From positions 144,018-208,017 of the forward strand of contig NZ_MJGN01000056.1 in NCBI RefSeq assembly GCF_001865065.1: DNA of 64,000 nt. Direction: 5' to 3'. The notes under the pieces are model-generated. The model saw only the letters and a program-made list of their open reading frames with translations, was not told where the DNA came from and ran no database searches. The position numbers were made by a program, and so were the translations under genes. Shown here piece after piece: positions 7,375 to 15,683 of this stretch. The number at the start of each line of letters is the position of its first letter. The first letter of the stretch is position 1. The stretch is from Curtobacterium sp. MCBA15_008 (GTDB lineage: Bacteria > Actinomycetota > Actinomycetes > Actinomycetales > Microbacteriaceae).

Positions 7375-8865
7375 GTGACCGGCAACGAAGCAGCACAGGC
7401 CCCTGACCGCGCGCAGACGCGCACCGAGACCGACTCCCTGGGATCGCGGGAGGTCCCGGTCGACGCCTACTGGGGCATCAACACCCTGCGGGCGCTCGAG
7501 AACTTCCCGATCACCTCGGTGCCGATCGCGGTGTACCCGGACCTCATCGAGGCGCTCGCGATGGTGAAGCAGGCCGCGGCCCGGGCGAACAAGGCGATCG
7601 GGGTGCTCGACCCCGAGCGCGCCGACGTGATCGACCGAGCCGCGCAGGAGGTCCGCGACGGCGCGCTGCGTGACCAGTTCGTCGTCGACGTGGTGCAGGG
7701 CGGCGCCGGGACGAGCACGAACATGAACACGAACGAGGTCCTGGCGAACCGGGCCCTCGAACTCCTCGGCCACGAGAAGGGCGACTACGGGGTCCTGCAC
7801 CCGATCGACCACGTGAACCGCAGCCAGTCGACGAACGACACCTACCCGACGAGCGTCAAGCTCGCGATGATCCTTGGCGTGCAGCGGCTCATCGGCGAGC
7901 TCGAGCTGCTCTCCGGCGCGTTCGCGGAGCGGGGCCGGGCGTTCCAGGACGTCCTCAAGGTCGGGCGCACGCAGCTGCAGGACGCCGTGCCGATGACCCT
8001 CGGGCAGGAGTTCACCGGGTTCGCGCACACCATCCAGGAGGACGTCCTCCTGCTCCGCACCGTGATGCCGCTGCTGGCCGAGACGAACCTCGGCGCGACG
8101 GCGATCGGCACCGGCATCACCGCCGACCCGCAGTACCGCGACGAGGTACGGCGGCAGCTGCAGGTCGTCACCGGGCTCGACATCGTCACGGCGCCCGATC
8201 TCATCGAGGCGACGAGCGACGCCGGCGCGTTCATGACCCTGTCCGGCACCGTGAAGCGGAGCGCGGCGAAGCTCTCGAAGATCTGCAACGACCTGCGGCT
8301 GCTCGCGTCCGGCCCGCAGGCGGGGCTGGGGGAGATCACGCTGCCCGCACGGCAGGCGGGGTCCTCGATCATGCCCGGCAAGGTCAACCCGGTGATCCCG
8401 GAGGTCGTGAACCAGATCGCGTTCGCCGTCGCCGGTGCCGACACCACCGTGACGATGGCGGCCGAGGGCGGGCAGCTGCAGCTCAACGCCTTCGAGCCGA
8501 TCATCGCGCACTCGATCCTGCAGTCGCTGCAGTGGATGGCCAGGGGCTGCGCCACGCTCCGGGAGCACTGCATCACCGGCATCGAGGCGAACGAGGCGAA
8601 GCTCGCGGCGCAGGTCGACACGAACGTCGGCGTCGTCACGGCCCTCACGCCGTACATCGGCTACGCGGCCGCGGCATCGATCGCGCACACGGCGCTGACC
8701 ACCTCGACGCCGATCGCGACGCTCGTGGTCGCGGCCGGGCTGATGGAGGAGGACCAGGTGCAGCGGGTGCTCAGCCCCGCGCGCCTGTCCGGCATCGAGC
8801 TGGCGACGGGCGCGATCCCGGTCGTCACCGAGGAGATGCTGGACCGGGCGGCACGCGAGCGCTGA
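7375..8865 (+). CDS. aspA: Aspartate ammonia-lyase (496 aa)
   Basis: Converts L-aspartate to fumarate and ammonia. It belongs to the fumarase/aspartase superfamily; the opening DSLGSREVPVDAYWGINTLRALENF region is the aspartase rather than fumarase version (REVP-DAYWGI-TLRA-ENF). The family signature GSSIMPGKVNPVIPE is at about residue 322, with the catalytic serine in the flexible loop, and the substrate-binding stretches GAGTSTNMNTNEV and HPIDHVNRSQSTNDTYPT are intact. Full length. The GTG start has TAGCCT 7 bp upstream. Transcribed alone; convergent with the YihY gene. Confidence 0.93.
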   Translation: MTGNEAAQAPDRAQTRTETDSLGSREVPVDAYWGINTLRALENFPITSVPIAVYPDLIEALAMVKQAAARANKAIGVLDPERADVIDRAAQEVRDGALRDQFVVDVVQGGAGTSTNMNTNEVLANRALELLGHEKGDYGVLHPIDHVNRSQSTNDTYPTSVKLAMILGVQRLIGELELLSGAFAERGRAFQDVLKVGRTQLQDAVPMTLGQEFTGFAHTIQEDVLLLRTVMPLLAETNLGATAIGTGITADPQYRDEVRRQLQVVTGLDIVTAPDLIEATSDAGAFMTLSGTVKRSAAKLSKICNDLRLLASGPQAGLGEITLPARQAGSSIMPGKVNPVIPEVVNQIAFAVAGADTTVTMAAEGGQLQLNAFEPIIAHSILQSLQWMARGCATLREHCITGIEANEAKLAAQVDTNVGVVTALTPYIGYAAAASIAHTALTTSTPIATLVVAAGLMEEDQVQRVLSPARLSGIELATGAIPVVTEEMLDRAARER

Positions 8866-8891
8866 CGGCCCCCTGCCCCCCCCCCTTGCCC

Positions 8892-8965
8892 CCGCAAAAC
8901 GCAACTGTGGCGGTTGCTCGCAGCGGAGTACCGCTGCGAACAGTCGCCAACGTGGCGTTTTGCGG
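8892..8965. repeat. Family C hairpin, copy 1
   Basis: Imperfect inverted repeat with arms of about 36 bp (8892-8927 and 8930-8965) and a very short loop. The outer ends CCGCAAAACGC and GCGTTTTGCGG match exactly, with several mismatches inside. It lies between the convergent aspA and YihY genes, where a two-way terminator would be expected. Related copies are at 10175-10248 and 50570-50641. Confidence 0.85.
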
Positions 8966-8987
8966 ACGCGCGGACGCGCGGCCGCGC

Positions 8988-10073
8988 TCAGGGCATCGGG
9001 GGTTCGCCGACGCGCACCTGCCGCGACAGGTCGCGCAGGTGTTCCTCGGTCGGCGTGGGCGGCTCCGCCAGCTCCTCGGCACGCTGCGCCGCCGCCGTCC
9101 GGACCTGGTGCGCCGCCGCGATGTCCTGGTCACGCCAGCGCGCGAGGGTGAAGTTGCGGGTGACGTCGCGGAGCGGCAGCCGGATCGACTCGTCGGCCTC
9201 GATGCCGGCGAGGAGCTGCCGCATCCGGATCACCTCGGAGTCGAGCTCGCCACCGACGACGAGCACGAAGTTCGAGATGTAGAGGTAGACGAGCAACAGG
9301 ATCGCGCCGCCGAGCCACCCGTACGCCTTGTTGCTGCCACCGATGGTCTCGACGTACAGCGTGAACCCGACCGTCGCCAGCGCCCACGTCACGATCGCGA
9401 AGCCGGCACCCGCGGACACCCAGCGGAGCTGCGGCGTCTTCACGTTCGGGGTCGCGTAGTACAGCGTCGCCACCATCACGACGAGGTCCGCCGCCAGGAC
9501 CGGCCACTTCGCGACGTTCCAGACGTCGTCGATCCACGGCGCCCACCCGAGCTGCCGGATCACGGCCGCCGAGATCGTCGGCGTGCCGAGCAGGATCACG
9601 ATCGCGATGGCACCGCCGACCATGACGAGCAGCGTGACGAGGAGCATCATGCTGCGGAACTTCCAGATCCGCCGGCCCTCCTCGACCTCGTACGCGGTGT
9701 TCATCGCCCGCCCGAACGCGGTCGCGTACCCGGACAGCGACCACAGCGTCAGCACGACGCCGATCGTGAAGCCGAGCCACGGGTTGTCGAGGGTGAGGAG
9801 CTGCCGGAGCGGCCCCTCGAGGTGCTGCGCCGTCTCCGGCCGCACGATGAACCCGAGCACCGCGATGATGTCGGACAGGCTGTCGCCCTTCCGGTCCACG
9901 ATCGACAGCGCGGAGACGACGGTGAGTGTCGTCGGGAAGACCGTGAGCAGCGCGAAGAACGTGAGGGACGCTGCCGCGTCGACGACACGGTGCCGGATGA
10001 CCGAGTGGTAGGTACGCCGGACGACGGCGCGGACTCCCGTCCGCTGGAGGTCGCGCGATGCGCTGTCCGGCAT
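8988..10073 (-). CDS. YihY/virulence factor BrkB family membrane protein (361 aa)
   Basis: Polytopic inner-membrane protein of the YihY/UPF0761 family; its biochemical role is not settled. Starts MPDSASRDLQRTGVRAV. The family marks RVVDAAASLTFFALLTVFPTTL near residue 40 and LWSLSGYATAFGRAMN near 105 are present, six helices are visible, and a polar C-tail follows (residues 300-361). I chose the ATG at 10073 because TACCGT lies 7 bp upstream; a GTG seven codons earlier would be inside the promoter. Confidence 0.85.
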   Translation of the reverse strand: MPDSASRDLQRTGVRAVVRRTYHSVIRHRVVDAAASLTFFALLTVFPTTLTVVSALSIVDRKGDSLSDIIAVLGFIVRPETAQHLEGPLRQLLTLDNPWLGFTIGVVLTLWSLSGYATAFGRAMNTAYEVEEGRRIWKFRSMMLLVTLLVMVGGAIAIVILLGTPTISAAVIRQLGWAPWIDDVWNVAKWPVLAADLVVMVATLYYATPNVKTPQLRWVSAGAGFAIVTWALATVGFTLYVETIGGSNKAYGWLGGAILLLVYLYISNFVLVVGGELDSEVIRMRQLLAGIEADESIRLPLRDVTRNFTLARWRDQDIAAAHQVRTAAAQRAEELAEPPTPTEEHLRDLSRQVRVGEPPMP

Positions 10074-10080
10074 GCGTTGT

Positions 10081-10086
10081 ACGGTA
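10081..10086 (-). promoter_or_regulatory. Leaderless -10 hexamer (TACCGT) of the YihY gene
   Basis: TACCGT on the minus strand, 7 bp before the ATG at 10073. Confidence 0.55.
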
Positions 10087-10102
10087 CCCGACACGTGACG
10101 GC

Positions 10103-10138
10103 CTGGAGGCGCGGGGCGGCGCCGCCACGCGCCTCCAG
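10103..10138. repeat. Family A palindrome, copy 2
   Basis: Outer arms CTGGAGGCGCG (10103-10113) and its exact complement (10128-10138) enclose a second palindrome, GGCGGCGCCGCC. It is followed by GGTCGCGTCTCGTGCC, close to the flank of copy 1. It lies between two minus-strand genes. Confidence 0.85.
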
Positions 10139-10174
10139 TCCGGCCCTCGGTCGCGTCTCGTGCCCCGCCCCCTT

Positions 10175-10248
10175 CCGCACAACGCCACCGTGGCGGTTGC
10201 GCGCAGGGGGATGTCGCTGCGGGCAGTCGTCGAGGTTGCGTCTTGCGG
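10175..10248. repeat. Family C hairpin, copy 2 (degenerate)
   Basis: Begins CCGCACAACGCCACCGTGG and ends in the near complement TCTTGCGG. The order of blocks is the same as copy 1 (GGCGGTTGC, then GCGCAG, then CGCTGCG, then GCAGTCG), with more mismatches. It lies 20 bp past the MFS stop codon. Confidence 0.75.
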
Positions 10249-10268
10249 GGTGAGGGCGGCGGGAGCCG

Positions 10269-11597
10269 TCAGTTCGCGTGCGGGTGCAGGGCGTCGTAGC
10301 GGCGGAAGGACGGCACGAGGCGGAGGAGCAGCGCGACGAGGCCGATGATGAGCACGCCGCCGATGATCGGCGGGTACGCGATGCCGGCCGCGACGACCAG
10401 GCCCGCGTAGAGATCGCCGAGCCGTGGGCCACCGGTGACGACGACGATGAAGATGCCCTGCAGTCGGCCGCGCATCCCGTCCGGCGACGCCGCCTGCAGG
10501 ATCGTGTTGCGGAACACCGAGCTGACGTTGTCGGCACCGCCGGCCGCGGCGAGGAACAGTGCTGCGAGCCCGAGCGCGGGCAGGATGCCCACGGAGAACG
10601 CCTCGCCGGAGCGACCGCCGAGCACGTGTGCCAGCGCGATGACGACCCCGAAGGCCGCGATCGCCGCGCCGTAGGCGGTGATCGCCCAGCCGACGGCCTC
10701 GCCCTGTCGCCGGACGTGGCCCAGCGGTCCGGAGAACACGCTCGACAGGAGAGCGCCGATCGCGTAGGCCGCCGTCAGCGTGCCGACCGTGATGGAGCCG
10801 CCGCCGATGACGAGCGCGCCGATCGCGGGGAAGAGCACCCGCGGCTGCCCGAACGTCATCGCGACGATGTCGAGCACGAACGTCATCGTGATGTTCTTCG
10901 ACTTCCGCAGGAACTTCGCGCCCTCGACGAGCGAGCCGAGCCCGGGGCGGAGCGCGCCGTGGTCGGCGGCCATCCGCGGCAGGGTGAAGACGCCGAGGAA
11001 GGCGAAGGTGAAGAGGACGACGTCGATCGTGTAGGTCGGCGCGAACCCGACGCTCGCGATGAGGACACCCGCAACCGCCGGGCCGACCGTGACCTGGAAC
11101 CCGGACGCGATCCCGCCCAGGGCGCTCGCCGCGGGCAGCAGGTCGGTGCCGACCAGGCGCGGCACGATCGCCGAGCGGGAGGCGTTGCTGACGGTCGCTG
11201 CCACCGCGTTCACCGTCGCGAGCACGTAGAGCAACAGGACGCTGTGCAGGTCGAGCCAGGCGTGCGTCGCGATCAGGGCGACCGCGACCCAGGCGATGAT
11301 CGACGACACGAGGGCGACGAGGCGCCGGTCGAAGGCGTCCGCGAGCATGCCGCCGTACAGGCCGGCGACGATCATCGGCAGCAGGGCGATGACGCCGACG
11401 AGTGCGACCGCGAAGGTCGAGTGCGTGATCTCGTAGACCTCGAGGCCGACGGCCACGGTGGTCATCTGCGTGCCGATGCCGGCGATCGCGGTGCCGGCCC
11501 AGAGCCGGGCGAAGGCGGGGGAGCGGCGGAGCGGGGTGAGGTCGGCGAGGATGCGGCGGCGCGGCGGTGCGTCCTGCGGGGGAGTCGATGGTGTCAC
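10269..11597 (-). CDS. MFS transporter, EntS/MFS_3-like (442 aa)
   Basis: Twelve-helix secondary exporter of the MFS_3 (EntS) group, which usually exports small molecules such as siderophores or drugs. Core start region is TPLRRSPAFARLWAGTAIAGIGTQMTTVAVG, with the conserved loop motif GGMLADAFDRR between helices 2 and 3. The frame is open back to 11798 but that region overlaps the divergent FKBP gene. I chose the GTG at 11597 (VTPSTPPQDAPPRRR), which has CAGAAT 9 bp upstream and gives the usual family length. Substrate unknown. Confidence 0.82.
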   Translation of the reverse strand: MTPSTPPQDAPPRRRILADLTPLRRSPAFARLWAGTAIAGIGTQMTTVAVGLEVYEITHSTFAVALVGVIALLPMIVAGLYGGMLADAFDRRLVALVSSIIAWVAVALIATHAWLDLHSVLLLYVLATVNAVAATVSNASRSAIVPRLVGTDLLPAASALGGIASGFQVTVGPAVAGVLIASVGFAPTYTIDVVLFTFAFLGVFTLPRMAADHGALRPGLGSLVEGAKFLRKSKNITMTFVLDIVAMTFGQPRVLFPAIGALVIGGGSITVGTLTAAYAIGALLSSVFSGPLGHVRRQGEAVGWAITAYGAAIAAFGVVIALAHVLGGRSGEAFSVGILPALGLAALFLAAAGGADNVSSVFRNTILQAASPDGMRGRLQGIFIVVVTGGPRLGDLYAGLVVAAGIAYPPIIGGVLIIGLVALLLRLVPSFRRYDALHPHAN

Positions 11598-11606
11598 GGT
11601 GGAACC

Positions 11607-11612
11607 ATTCTG
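11607..11612 (-). promoter_or_regulatory. -10 hexamer (CAGAAT) of the MFS gene
   Basis: CAGAAT on the minus strand, 9 bp before the GTG at 11597. Confidence 0.4.
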
Positions 11613-11663
11613 GTGCCTGTCGGGGCCGGACGGGGGCTGCGGCGCCGGGACCGCGCTCTCTGG

Positions 11664-11669
11664 TTGACT
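11664..11669 (+). promoter_or_regulatory. Leaderless -10 hexamer (TTGACT) of the FKBP gene
   Basis: TTGACT, 7 bp before the ATG at 11677. It could be mistaken for a -35 box, but its distance from the start fits a leaderless -10. Confidence 0.4.
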
Positions 11670-11676
11670 GGCGGGC

Positions 11677-12048
11677 ATGACTGACCTGAACAGCAAGCCC
11701 GAGTTCGACGCCCCCGAGGGCCCCGCCCCCACCGAGCTCGTGATCACCGACATCGTCGAGGGCTCCGGCGACGTCGCCAGCGCCGGCTCGACCGTCAAGG
11801 TGCACTACGCCGGCGTCGAGTACGAGACCGGCGAGGAGTTCGACAGCTCCTGGAACCGCGGCGAGCCGATCGACTTCCCGCTCGCGGCGCTCGTGCGCGG
11901 CTGGCAGGAGGGCATCCCCGGCATGAAGGTCGGCGGACGCCGCAAGCTCGTCGTGCCGCCGGAGCTCGCCTACGGCCCGGCCGGCGGCGGACACTTCCTC
12001 TCCGGCAAGACCCTCATCTTCGTGATCGACCTGCTCGGGGTCCGCTGA
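11677..12048 (+). CDS. FKBP-type peptidyl-prolyl cis-trans isomerase (123 aa)
   Basis: Folding enzyme that isomerises Xaa-Pro bonds, cytoplasmic (no signal peptide). One FKBP domain fills residues 20-122. The FKBP marks TVKVHYAGVEYETGEEFDSS, a GWQEGIPGMKVGGRRKLVVP block and PPELAYG are present and end at LIFVIDLLGVR. Length is usual for the single-domain actinobacterial enzyme. Its stop overlaps the next start (TGATG), so the aldo/keto reductase is translated in the same message. Confidence 0.92.
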   Translation: MTDLNSKPEFDAPEGPAPTELVITDIVEGSGDVASAGSTVKVHYAGVEYETGEEFDSSWNRGEPIDFPLAALVRGWQEGIPGMKVGGRRKLVVPPELAYGPAGGGHFLSGKTLIFVIDLLGVR

Positions 12049-12884
12049 TGCAGGTCGGCGCCCCGACGATCGAGCTGAACGACGGCCACCGCTTCCCGGA
12101 GCTCGGCCTCGGCACGTACGGCCTGAACGGCGACGAGGGCGCGGCAGCGGTCGGCACCGCGATCACCGGCGGCTACCGGCTGCTGGACACGGCGCTCAAC
12201 TACGGCAACGAGGACGCCGTCGGTCGTGCCGTCCGAGAATCCGAGGTGGCGCGCGAGGACCTCGTCGTCACGTCGAAGCTCCCGGGTCGCCACCACGGCT
12301 ACGACGAGGCGCACCGCTCGATCGACGAGACCCTCGGCAACCTGGGGCTCGACAGCGTCGACCTGTACCTCATCCACTGGCCCAACCCGTCGGTGGACAA
12401 GTTCGTCGACACCTGGAAGGCGTTCGTCGACCTCCGCGACAGCGGCAAGGTCCGCTCGATCGGCGTCTCGAACTTCACGCCGGAGCACCTGCACCGCATC
12501 GTCGACGCCACCGGTGTCGCCCCGGCCGTGAACCAGGTCGAACTGCACCCGTACTTCCCGCAGGCGGCACTGCGGAAGGTGCACCAGGAGCTCGGCATCG
12601 TCACCGAGAGCTGGAGCCCCCTCGCGAAGCGGTCGGAGCTCCTCTCCGAGCAGCCGATCGTCGACGCGGCGGCGGCCCACGGCGTGACGCCGGGCCAGGT
12701 CGTGCTCCGCTGGCACGTCCAGATCGGTGCCGTCCCGGTGCCGAAGTCCGGCGACGCGGCCCGGCAGCGCGAGAACCTCGACGTGTTCGGCTTCGAGCTG
12801 ACCGACGACGAGGTCGCGGCGATCTCCGGGCTCGAGCGCGGCCGCCTCTGGGACGGCGACCCGGACACGCACGAAGAGATGTAG
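12048..12884 (+). CDS. Aldo/keto reductase (278 aa)
   Basis: NADPH-dependent reductase of carbonyls, close in sequence layout to 2,5-diketo-D-gluconate reductases (AKR5). The catalytic tetrad can be placed: Asp and Tyr in LLDTALNYGNED, Lys in VVTSKLPGRHHG, His in LYLIHWPNPS. The nucleotide-binding region carries VPKSGDAARQRENLDVFGF near the C-terminus. It overlaps the FKBP stop by one base. Substrate unknown. A perfect 40-bp palindrome follows the stop. Confidence 0.9.
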   Translation: MQVGAPTIELNDGHRFPELGLGTYGLNGDEGAAAVGTAITGGYRLLDTALNYGNEDAVGRAVRESEVAREDLVVTSKLPGRHHGYDEAHRSIDETLGNLGLDSVDLYLIHWPNPSVDKFVDTWKAFVDLRDSGKVRSIGVSNFTPEHLHRIVDATGVAPAVNQVELHPYFPQAALRKVHQELGIVTESWSPLAKRSELLSEQPIVDAAAAHGVTPGQVVLRWHVQIGAVPVPKSGDAARQRENLDVFGFELTDDEVAAISGLERGRLWDGDPDTHEEM

Positions 12885-12900
12885 TCGTCCCCGCGGGACG

Positions 12901-12940
12901 GACGGGAGGCGCGGTGCCAGCTGGCACCGCGCCTCCCGTC
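12901..12940. repeat. Family A palindrome, copy 3 (perfect, no loop)
   Basis: All 40 bases form one uninterrupted palindrome; each half is GACGGGAGGCGCGGTGCCAG or its complement. It lies 16 bp after the aldo/keto reductase stop and 22 bp before the helD -10. Confidence 0.93.
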
Positions 12941-12962
12941 TCCTGTGTCGGTCCGGCGGGAC

Positions 12963-12968
12963 TACACT
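12963..12968 (+). promoter_or_regulatory. -10 hexamer (TACACT) of helD
   Basis: TACACT 29 bp before the GTG at 12998, so this message has a short leader with GAAGGG as ribosome binding site 6 bp before the start. Confidence 0.5.
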
Positions 12969-12997
12969 GGACACCCCTCTTTCCCGAAGGGTTGTGT

Positions 12998-15241
12998 GTG
13001 TCCGAACCGACCGAGATCGACCGCGAGCGCGGCTACGTGGACGGGCTGTTCGCCCGGCTCGACGAGCTGACCGCCGAGGCCGAGCAGCGACTCGCCGAGA
13101 CCCGCCGACAGGCGGTCGGCGGCAACCATCAGAGCCGCAGTGAACGCGACGCGTTCGCGCGGCTCTACGAGGACACCATCGCCACGCTCGACCGCGTCGG
13201 CGACCGTCTCGTCTTCGGTCGGCTCGAGGTCTCCGAGCCCGACAGCGACGAGGACGCGTTCCGCTACATCGGCCGCGTCGGCCTGCGGGACGCCGACCAC
13301 CGCCCGCTCCTGCTCGACTGGCGCGTCCCCGGGGCGAGCGCGTTCTACCAGGCGACCGCCGCGCACCCGATGGGCATGCGGGCGCGCCGGCACCTGACGC
13401 TCGACGGCCGTGCCGTGGTCGGCATCGAGGACGAGGTCTTCGACGCGAGCCTCTACGACGACGAGCGGACCCACCTGCAGGGCGAGGGCGCGCTCCTCGC
13501 GGCCGTCACCGCCGAGCGCACCGGCCGCATGACCGACATCGTCGCGACCATCCAGGGCGAGCAGGACCGGATCATCCGCTCCCCGCTCGAGGGCGTGCTC
13601 ATCGTGCAGGGCGGCCCCGGCACGGGCAAGACCGCCGTGGCGCTGCACCGGGCCGCGTACCTGCTGTACTCGTACCGCGAGCGGCTCCGGGGCTCCGGCG
13701 TGCTCGTAGTCGGGCCGTCGCCGGCGTTCCTCACGTACATCGAGCAGGTGCTCCCGTCCCTCGGCGAGACCGGCGTCGTGATGGCGTCGCTCGGCTCGCT
13801 CTACCCGGGCGTGCACGCGACGAAGCACGACCGGCGCGAGGTCGCCGCGGTGAAGGGCAACGCCGAGATGGCGCAGCTGCTCCGTCGTGCAGTGCGCTCC
13901 CGGCAGGTCGTGCCGACCGAGTCCGTGACGCTCGACGTCGAGGGCGAAGGACTCGTCGTCCCGCCGGGGCTCGTCGCCGACGCCATGAAGCGCGCGCAGG
14001 ACCGCGGCAAGCCGCACAACGCCGCCCGCGTCACGTTCAACAAGATCGCGCTCGACTCGATGACCCGCCTGCTCGCCGACCAGCTGCGCGAGCGCGGGAC
14101 GGCCGTGGACGAGGCCGACGAGAAGGTCCTGCGCGAGGACATCCGCTCGTCGTACGACGCCCGTGTCCTGCTCAACACGGCGTGGCTGCCGTTGCCGCCG
14201 GAGAAGCTCCTCGAGGACCTCTACGCCCGGCCGAACTGGCTCGCGTCCCTCACCCCGCACTGGACGCCCGAGCGCCGCGCGCTGCTCGAGCGCGGCCGCG
14301 GTGCCGGGTTCACCGTCGAGGACGTCCCGCTCCTCGACGAGGCCGCCGAACTGCTCGGACCGTTCGACCCGACCGGCGGCGCCGCCAAGCGTGCGGCGAA
14401 GGCGAGCCGCAACCGCGACATCGAGAACGCGCGCCAGGCCATCGAGAACATGGGCGTCGAGGGCATCGTCACCGCCGAGCAGGTCGCCGGCTCCTTCGCC
14501 GAGGGCGGCGACGCCCGCAGCACGGCCGAGCGCGCCGCCGAGGACCGCGAGTGGACCTACGGCCACATCGTCGTCGACGAGGCGCAGGAGCTCTCCCCGA
14601 TGCAGTGGCGGATCCTCGCCCGGCGCAACCCGCTCCGCTCCTTCACGATCGTCGGCGACATGGCGCAGGGCTCCTCGCCCGGGGCCGCCCGCACCTGGGA
14701 CGACGTGATCGGTGCCCTCGCCCGTCGCCGTCGGGGTCGCGCGCCGCAGATCCCGATCGAGCACCGCATCGAGCAGCTCACCGTGAACTACCGCACGCCG
14801 CGCTCCATCGTCGAGGCGGCGGGGGCCTTCGCGGACGCCGCCGGCCTGACGGTCACCCGGAACGAGGCCGTGCGCGACGGCGACCCCGTCGAGCGGCTCA
14901 GCGTCGCGCGCGCCGAGGTGTTCGACACCGTGGCCCGGGTGGTCGACGCCGAGCGCGACCGGATCGGCAGCGGCACCATCGGGGTCATCGTGCCCGAGGC
15001 CGACGCCGACGCGATCCGGCAGCGGCTCGCCCGGACCGAGGCCGACGTGCGGTCGCTCGGGTCGCCGCGGGCGGGGTCCGTGACGGTGCTGACCGGTGCG
15101 GACGCGAAGGGTCTCGAGTTCGACGGCGTGCTGCTCGTCGACCCGGAGCGGGTCGGCGCGGACGCGGCACGTGCGGCGGCCGCGGTCTACGTCGCGATGA
15201 CGCGCCCGACCCGACGGCTGACGGTCATCGACGTGGCCTGA
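12998..15241 (+). CDS. helD: HelD-type superfamily 1 helicase / RNA polymerase recycling factor (747 aa)
   Basis: HelD proteins bind RNA polymerase, open its clefts with ATP and release stalled enzyme; the actinobacterial class (HelR) can also relieve rifamycin inhibition. N-terminal arm: coiled coil EIDRERGYVDGLFARLDELT, then the HelD-specific block YIGRVGLRD with LLDWRVPGASAFYQATAAHPMG. Walker A is GGPGTGKTAVALHRAAYLLY at about residue 205; the Walker B-like VVDEAQELSPMQW is near 525; the C-terminal 2A domain ends YVAMTRPTRRLTVIDVA. I start at GTG 12998; TTG 12992 is possible. Monocistronic, convergent with the emfourin gene. Confidence 0.88.
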   Translation: MSEPTEIDRERGYVDGLFARLDELTAEAEQRLAETRRQAVGGNHQSRSERDAFARLYEDTIATLDRVGDRLVFGRLEVSEPDSDEDAFRYIGRVGLRDADHRPLLLDWRVPGASAFYQATAAHPMGMRARRHLTLDGRAVVGIEDEVFDASLYDDERTHLQGEGALLAAVTAERTGRMTDIVATIQGEQDRIIRSPLEGVLIVQGGPGTGKTAVALHRAAYLLYSYRERLRGSGVLVVGPSPAFLTYIEQVLPSLGETGVVMASLGSLYPGVHATKHDRREVAAVKGNAEMAQLLRRAVRSRQVVPTESVTLDVEGEGLVVPPGLVADAMKRAQDRGKPHNAARVTFNKIALDSMTRLLADQLRERGTAVDEADEKVLREDIRSSYDARVLLNTAWLPLPPEKLLEDLYARPNWLASLTPHWTPERRALLERGRGAGFTVEDVPLLDEAAELLGPFDPTGGAAKRAAKASRNRDIENARQAIENMGVEGIVTAEQVAGSFAEGGDARSTAERAAEDREWTYGHIVVDEAQELSPMQWRILARRNPLRSFTIVGDMAQGSSPGAARTWDDVIGALARRRRGRAPQIPIEHRIEQLTVNYRTPRSIVEAAGAFADAAGLTVTRNEAVRDGDPVERLSVARAEVFDTVARVVDAERDRIGSGTIGVIVPEADADAIRQRLARTEADVRSLGSPRAGSVTVLTGADAKGLEFDGVLLVDPERVGADAARAAAAVYVAMTRPTRRLTVIDVA

Positions 15242-15320
15242 GGCTGGCGCCCGTCGCTGCCCGCGGCGGCTTCGTCCGCCCGCGCACCCGCCTCGTCCCC
15301 GGCGACCCCGTCCCCGGCCC

Positions 15321-15383
15321 CGTCGAGGGAGCAGGAATCGTCGCTCGGCGCAGACCGACCCGACGACTTCTGCTCCCTCGACG
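15321..15383. repeat. Family B hairpin, copy 2
   Basis: Arms 15321-15343 and 15361-15383 pair over 23 bp with two mismatches and a 17-nt loop; the left arm shares GTCGAGGGAGCAGGAATCGTCG with copy 1. It lies between convergent helD and the emfourin gene and ends two bases before the latter's stop, so a two-way terminator is likely. Confidence 0.9.
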
Positions 15384-15385
15384 CG

Positions 15386-15655
15386 TCAGGACGGGTCGCC
15401 CTCCGAGCGCACCCGGGCGACCAGGTCGGCCCACGGTCCGTCCAGGCGCCGGCCGGGGATCGTCACGGTCGTCTGTGCGACGGTGATCGTCCACGTGAAG
15501 TCGTCGGGGACGGGTGCAGCCGCTGCGGGTGCGTCCTGAGGGAGCGCCCCGAGCAGGGTGGCCCAGTCGTCGGGGTCGCTGCACGTGTCCGTGTCGAGCT
15601 GCCAGCGCCGCGTGGTGCCGGCGAAGCCCCCGGAGCGGCGGACGTCGATGTGCAT
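15386..15655 (-). CDS. Emfourin-like inhibitor of protealysin-type M4 protease (89 aa)
   Basis: Small soluble protein starting MHIDVRRSGGFAGTTRRWQL. The SGGFAG motif near the N-terminus followed by a short beta-rich domain is what I know of emfourin (M4in), the protein inhibitor encoded next to protealysin in Serratia. Here it follows a protealysin-like gene by 28 bp on the same strand. By analogy it would block the protease inside the cell or before release. No signal peptide, as in emfourin and protealysin. The ATG at 15655 is preferred; an upstream frame extension overlaps the protease gene. Confidence 0.7.
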   Translation of the reverse strand: MHIDVRRSGGFAGTTRRWQLDTDTCSDPDDWATLLGALPQDAPAAAAPVPDDFTWTITVAQTTVTIPGRRLDGPWADLVARVRSEGDPS

Positions 15656-15683
15656 GCTGCCGACGCTACGCCGGGCGCGGGCA

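Noticed and set aside
7192-12940. Palindromes as ends of insertion sequences
   Set aside because: No transposase, no target-site duplication and the arms touch or nearly touch, leaving no room for cargo.
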